Shown here one piece after another: positions 60,594-64,000 of a DNA stretch of 64,000 nucleotides. A program made the translations under genes and the position numbers. The DNA is from Belliella pelovolcani (GTDB lineage Bacteria > Bacteroidota > Bacteroidia > Cytophagales > Cyclobacteriaceae): NCBI RefSeq assembly GCF_900156785.1, contig NZ_FTOP01000002.1:363296-427295 (forward strand), read 5' to 3'. How positions within the stretch are numbered: position 1 is the stretch's first letter; each line of letters begins with the position of its first letter. Under the pieces are notes generated by a model that saw only the letters and a program-made list of their open reading frames with translations, ran no database searches and was not told the origin of the DNA.

Positions 60594-61854
60594 CAGATAA
60601 GGCTATTTGATTTAAATTCGTATTCAAGGCATGTCCTGAGCCTAAGTAATCAATAGTTCTAATTTTAATGGTTGCTACATTTTGTAAAACCTCGTATTCA
60701 TTACCTAGATAACCAAAGTACAAGTAGATACTTAGTTTTTCATTTTTATAAATTGGAAACCTTGGAATGGTCATTAAAATATTACCCTCAACCTTCTTTA
60801 AAATGACTTCCTGCTTAAAGTTCCTATTATTAAATGCCATTATTCCCCTCCCCTGTTGATCAAAAAGGCCAAAACCTACTTCCAATGGTGTGTTTAAATG
60901 TATCTCTTTTATCTTGTAGAAAAGATTAATACTCAATGATTGATTACTAAAAATTTCAGCTGATAATTTTCTATCTGCCAAAATTTCAATCTTTTGTATT
61001 CCTAAATCCTTCCATTTTTTATCTGGATGAAAACGTAGGTCTTTCGATACATCAATAGAACCAAATATTTCACCATAATATCGGTCAATAACATCGAAAG
61101 AATTACCAATTAGATCAATTCTACCCTTTTCCAACAACAATGATCTAGGACATAAATTTTTAACTGCCTCAAGATTATGACTCACAAACAATACCGTCCT
61201 CCCTTGATTCTTACTTACATCTTCCATCTTGCCAAGGCACTTCTGCTGGAATTCATAATCTCCTACGGCTAGAACTTCGTCGATGATCAAGATCTCAGGG
61301 TCCAAGTGGGCAGCTACGGAAAAGCCAAGCCGGACTTTCATTCCAGAGGAATAGAACTTGACTGGTGTATCTATGAACTTCTCTACGCCTGAGAAGTCTA
61401 TGATTTCATCCAGTTTGCTATCAATCTCTCTTCTGGTCATGCCGAGGATGGTGCCATTCATGTAGATATTCTCTCTACCAGAGAGCTCTGGATGGAAGCC
61501 TGTACCTACTTCAAGCAGGGAAGCTACACGGCCGTGGATTTCTATTCTGCCACCGGTGGGTTCGGTGATTTGGGAGAGGATTTTGAGTAAGGTGGATTTG
61601 CCAGCGCCATTTTTACCTATGATGCCAAGGACTTCTCCCTGCTGCACTTCAAAGTTGATGTCCTTGAGTGCCCAGAAAACGGATTCGTCCGCTTCTTCAC
61701 CAAACTTGCTGAGTTGACGTAAGCGCTTGTAATTCTCATAGGGAGACTTGATGATGTTGGTCAATTGCCCTAGGAGTGTATCAGCTTGCTTTTCTTTTAG
61801 GCCAAGGCGGTAGCGTTTGGAGAGGTTTTGGACTTTGATTATTGATTGAGACAT
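60571..61854 (-). CDS. ABC transporter ATPase for polysaccharide export (Wzt-like)
   Basis: 427 residues from the ATG at 61854 (MSQSIIKVQNLSKRYRLG). An extra 19 in-frame codons upstream translate a repeated GATTACGCGGATT phrase and should not be included. Walker A GIIGKNGAGKST (77-88), signature YSSGMKVRL (168-176; the degenerate form seen in O-antigen and teichoic exporters), Walker B with Asp192-Glu193 in LIIDEVLAVGD. The C-terminal 160 residues form a Wzt-type beta-sandwich that binds the glycan terminus. The membrane permease partner is not in the window; it may lie to the right. Confidence 0.93.
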   Translation of the reverse strand: MSQSIIKVQNLSKRYRLGLKEKQADTLLGQLTNIIKSPYENYKRLRQLSKFGEEADESVFWALKDINFEVQQGEVLGIIGKNGAGKSTLLKILSQITEPTGGRIEIHGRVASLLEVGTGFHPELSGRENIYMNGTILGMTRREIDSKLDEIIDFSGVEKFIDTPVKFYSSGMKVRLGFSVAAHLDPEILIIDEVLAVGDYEFQQKCLGKMEDVSKNQGRTVLFVSHNLEAVKNLCPRSLLLEKGRIDLIGNSFDVIDRYYGEIFGSIDVSKDLRFHPDKKWKDLGIQKIEILADRKLSAEIFSNQSLSINLFYKIKEIHLNTPLEVGFGLFDQQGRGIMAFNNRNFKQEVILKKVEGNILMTIPRFPIYKNEKLSIYLYFGYLGNEYEVLQNVATIKIRTIDYLGSGHALNTNLNQIALSDVFYEIS

Positions 61855-61885
61855 GATCTCTCGCAGATTACGCGGATTTCGCGGA
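61855..61885. repeat. GATTACGCGGATTTCGCGGATTA phrase before the ABC ATPase
   Basis: CTCGCAGATTACGCGGATTT plus CGCGGATTA, the same short phrase as at 33425-33445 and 33495-33515. It fills the gap between the epimerase remnant and the ATPase start and may mark a recombination point. Confidence 0.55.
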
Positions 61886-62131
61886 TTATATAAAATTCTT
61901 AAAGTACTCAATAGTTTTGATGAGGCCTTCTTGGAGGTGGATATTGGGTGACCAAACTAGTTTTTCTTGGGCTATTGATATATCTGGCATTCTTTGTTTG
62001 GGGTCGTCTTGAGGGAGTGGCTTGAAGATGAGTTTGCTTTTACTGTTGGAGTGTTGCCATTTAACAATTATTCGTTTACAAAGATGCGACTCAAGAAAAC
62101 CAGCTCCACCTGTTACTAAGATTCTTTTCAT
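61886..62131 (-). pseudogene. Internally deleted NAD-dependent sugar epimerase/decarboxylase (UDP-glucuronate decarboxylase-like)
   Basis: 81 codons. Residues 1-21 are the start of an extended SDR protein (MKRILVTGGAGFLESHLCKR; the usual G of GFLGSHL is E). They then jump, within about residues 22-28, to the C-terminal part typical of UDP-xylose synthases (SKSKLIFKPLPQDDPKQRMPD ... AQEKLVWSPNIHLQEGLIKTIEYF). About 230 residues, including the catalytic Tyr-x3-Lys, are missing, yet the frame is intact. It cannot be an active enzyme. It sits between the ABC ATPase and an FkbM gene, so the cluster probably once made UDP-xylose or a related sugar. Confidence 0.85.
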
Positions 62132-62145
62132 AAAATTTTTAAAAT

Positions 62146-62940
62146 CTAAAGTGATTTAATTAAAGATGATTGAGACTTATGAACTGCTAAAAAGTTTGAG
62201 AGTATAAAGTTCTCCATATTTTTACCGTAGCCTCCAAATTCAACCCATTTAGGGTAGATTTTCCCAATAGAAAAATCATAACTTTCTAGTAGCTGAAAGT
62301 AATCTTTCAATAAAAAACCTGAATCAATACACATATCTCCATATTCAAACTGAATAATTTTTATTTTGCCTTCACTGAGCATTCTAGAAAACCCCTTTAA
62401 AACTTTATGTTCAGATCCTTCAGTATCAATCTTTAAAAAATCAATTTGTTCGATGTCATTTTCTAAGCAGTAATGATCTCCTCTGATACAAGCAATTGTA
62501 AGTTTTTGTGCTTCTTTTCCTAATTGGTTGTCATATATAGAGCTGAAAAATGAACCAGTAGGATAATAGTTGAATTGAATATCCTCTTTCTTGTCAGATA
62601 ATGCGAAATTATTAGATTTTAGCGTAGATAAAGATTTAGTATTTATTTTTAATCTTTCATAAGTCTCTTCTACTGGTTCAAAAGCGTGAATTTCTGCAAG
62701 AGGAAGTTTACTGGCAACATACTTTGACCATTCGCCAACATTTGCTCCCACGTCAAAGATTGTATGGATAGGTTGGTTTTTTAACACTTCCCATATCCTA
62801 TATTCTCCACTGAGATTATTGTCATTATTCTTATTTTCAAGTGCATGACTGATTGTTTTAGCAATGCTACTCAATGCACCACCAATCCTATTATTCCTTT
62901 GAAGCGTAATCCAGTAAAAAAGTTTCTTTTTGAAATTCAC
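62146..62940 (-). CDS. FkbM-family methyltransferase
   Basis: 264 residues. HTIFDVGANVGEWSKYVASKLPLAEIHAFEPVEETYERL gives SAM motif I (DVGANVG) and the acidic loop (FEP); IDFLKIDTEGSEHKVLKGF is the FkbM motif. A second methyltransferase of the cluster, not closely similar to the one at 59835. Probably O-methylates a glycan sugar. Ends 15 bp from the epimerase remnant. Confidence 0.9.
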   Translation of the reverse strand: MNFKKKLFYWITLQRNNRIGGALSSIAKTISHALENKNNDNNLSGEYRIWEVLKNQPIHTIFDVGANVGEWSKYVASKLPLAEIHAFEPVEETYERLKINTKSLSTLKSNNFALSDKKEDIQFNYYPTGSFFSSIYDNQLGKEAQKLTIACIRGDHYCLENDIEQIDFLKIDTEGSEHKVLKGFSRMLSEGKIKIIQFEYGDMCIDSGFLLKDYFQLLESYDFSIGKIYPKWVEFGGYGKNMENFILSNFLAVHKSQSSLIKSL

Positions 62941-63231
62941 GGTAATTTGGTTGATGGTTGATTAGTGGATTGAGTTATGGAAGATGTTGGAAATGTTGAT
63001 GATGTTGATAATGTTGGTGATGTTTTTAATGTTTGAAATGTCCTCGGTATTAGTAAATAGACCAGTCTACCTACTAATTACTGAGACCCTTTTAACACTT
63101 CCAACGCTTACGAAGTAAGCATATAACCCTTTTAACCTTTTCAACACGAGCGAAGCGAGTTTAACCCTTCCAACACGAGCGAAGCGAGTATACAATCCCG
63201 ATAGTGATCGGGACAGGCTATTTCTAACGTT
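62941..63231. repeat. 9-bp tandem repeat and GAA-loop hairpins
   Basis: 62983-63040 is a degenerate 9-bp tandem (RATGTTGRT). 63106-63120 is a perfect hairpin GCTTAC-GAA-GTAAGC. Two copies of ACGAGCGAAGCGAGT (63146-63160 and 63175-63189) carry the heptamer GCGAAGC. CTTTTAACCYTTYCAACAC separates them. No gene. Confidence 0.7.
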
Positions 63232-63738
63232 TCAGTTTCCGAAGATCATGATGCCTGTGGATTCGCCGGGGTCGGAGTCTTGGATGGTGACTTTGACTTT
63301 GCGTTGGAGTTTTTCGTAGGTTTTATTTTTGAGAAAGTCCAGGTATTGTATATCGAGGTCTTTACCGATGAGGAGGATTTCTATTTCACCTGAGTCAAGT
63401 CCCATGGCGTAGTCACCGATGATGTAGGCTTTTTGGACGGGTCCCATGCGACGGACGATTTTCTCCATGAGTTCGTCGAGACCGAGGAATTTGGAGACCA
63501 TGTTTGAGATTTCGGAGAAGAAGGGGTGTTGTTCGTTGGCTTTGTAGACTTTGATTCTTCCCTCTTCTTCAGTCTTGAGCAGTCCAGCTTCGGTGAGTCT
63601 GTTGAGTTCCACGCGAACGGAGTTGGTGGACTCGTTGAATTCCTTTGCCAATGCTCTGAGGTATCCTGAATTCTTGTGTGAGAAGAATTTGAGGAGGAGT
63701 TTGATGCGGGTTTTGGAAGTTACGAGGGAGTCTAGCAA
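63232..63738 (-). CDS. Winged-helix regulator with nucleotidyltransferase-like C-terminal domain
   Basis: 168 residues. The N-terminal ArsR/MarR-like winged helix has TSKTRIKLLLKFFSHKNSGYLRALAKEFNESTNSVRVELNRLTEAGLLKTEEEGRIKVYKAN. The C-terminal domain (KAYIIGDYAMGLDSGEIEILLIGKDLD) has the shape of a minimal nucleotidyltransferase (GDYAxG ... EIEIL), but Ser is replaced by Asp and the Asp-x-Asp by Glu-x-Glu, so it is probably non-catalytic. Such proteins commonly head capsule or exopolysaccharide clusters of Bacteroidota, as here, and are thought to regulate them. Confidence 0.85.
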   Translation of the reverse strand: MLDSLVTSKTRIKLLLKFFSHKNSGYLRALAKEFNESTNSVRVELNRLTEAGLLKTEEEGRIKVYKANEQHPFFSEISNMVSKFLGLDELMEKIVRRMGPVQKAYIIGDYAMGLDSGEIEILLIGKDLDIQYLDFLKNKTYEKLQRKVKVTIQDSDPGESTGIMIFGN

Positions 63739-64000
63739 GGTTGAGGGGGGGTAGTACCGAGGGGTCGGGGTGCCCCGAGGGATCGGGGTGTTAAGCGTGG
63801 GGGGATTTAGTTATTGGGTGAATGGTTATTGAGTTATTTGGGACACAAAGAGCGCAAAGGAGCACAAAGATCTCTAAGGATTTAATTTTGTGAGCTTTGT
63901 GGGTTTTGGTGAGTTTTGTGTCGCTTCTTTTTTTTGGGACACTAAGAGCTCTATGAAGCACGAAGAGCACTAAATTTGGTTCCCCGAGGGATCGGGATGC
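63739..64000. repeat. Repeat-rich end of the window
   Basis: CCCCGA-GGGA-TCGGGG at 63773-63788 and a CCGA/TCGG variant just before it. 63842-63923 forms an imperfect long hairpin: GACACAAA (63842-63849) with TTTGTGTC (63915-63922), with inner CACAAAG/CTTTGTG pairing. GGGACACTAAGAGCTC at about 63937-63952 repeats its left arm. No gene. Confidence 0.6.

Noticed and set aside
61855..61911. N-terminal extension of the ABC ATPase (19 codons).
   Set aside because: It translates the GATTACGCGGATT repeat phrase; the family begins at the ATG at 61854.

Overview
The window is 64 kb of an AT-rich chromosome from a Bacteroidota bacterium. Two SusC/SusD pairs, hybrid two-component signalling, TlpA-like thioredoxins, weak ribosome binding sites and TAnnTTTG-like promoter motifs fit this phylum. 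Overall gene content suggests the order Cytophagales, perhaps family Cyclobacteriaceae (Algoriphagus-like); this placement is inference. I see no rRNA, tRNA or CRISPR array and no complete transposase.

Layout. 1-7.1 kb: the end of an M19 dipeptidase gene, a 1043-residue hybrid histidine kinase, a coiled-coil secreted protein and ClpB. 7.1-13.8 kb (minus strand): a lipoprotein nuclease, then a complete four-enzyme trans-4-hydroxy-L-proline route (epimerase, FAD dehydrogenase, deaminase of the DapA family, 2-oxoglutarate semialdehyde dehydrogenase). Its internal gaps are filled with short tandem hairpin arrays. 14.1-22.1 kb: a divergent SusC/SusD pair, Ddl and a DUF885 metallopeptidase. 22.1-30.6 kb: an assimilatory sulfate reduction cluster (Rrf2 regulator, DUF2061, APS reductase, CysD, CysN, sulfite reductase, SUMT, precorrin-2 dehydrogenase), which makes sulfide and the siroheme its reductase needs. 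30.6-34.1 kb: a 3.5-kb gene-free stretch of interspersed repeats. 34.1-42.0 kb: an accessory island with a TPR protein, a PLD-like protein, a HipA-like kinase translationally coupled to a DUF3037 protein, a DUF6169 protein with an overlapping 53-residue ORF, an MNT-HEPN fusion and an XRE repressor with a perfect 20-bp palindrome upstream. 42.8-50.6 kb: TlpA-like protein, second SusC/SusD pair and an overlapping single-domain response regulator. 51.1-63.7 kb (minus strand): a surface-polysaccharide cluster with seven glycosyltransferase-type proteins, two FkbM methyltransferases, a Wzt-like ABC ATPase, an internally deleted sugar epimerase remnant and a winged-helix regulator.

The most unusual theme is the intergenic DNA. 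It holds at least six families of short hairpin-forming repeats, several with compensatory stem changes between copies: a double hairpin with RCA triloops, mini-hairpins with GAA/TTC triloops in TATTTC-spaced arrays, a CCCCGA-N4-TCGGGG core, a 50-bp element with a TCCGCC-AC-GGCGGA hairpin, and a long diverged direct repeat. The best candidate for an undescribed protein system is the HipA-like kinase/DUF3037 pair at 37.4-39.0 kb. All family assignments were made by eye from motifs; no database search was run.
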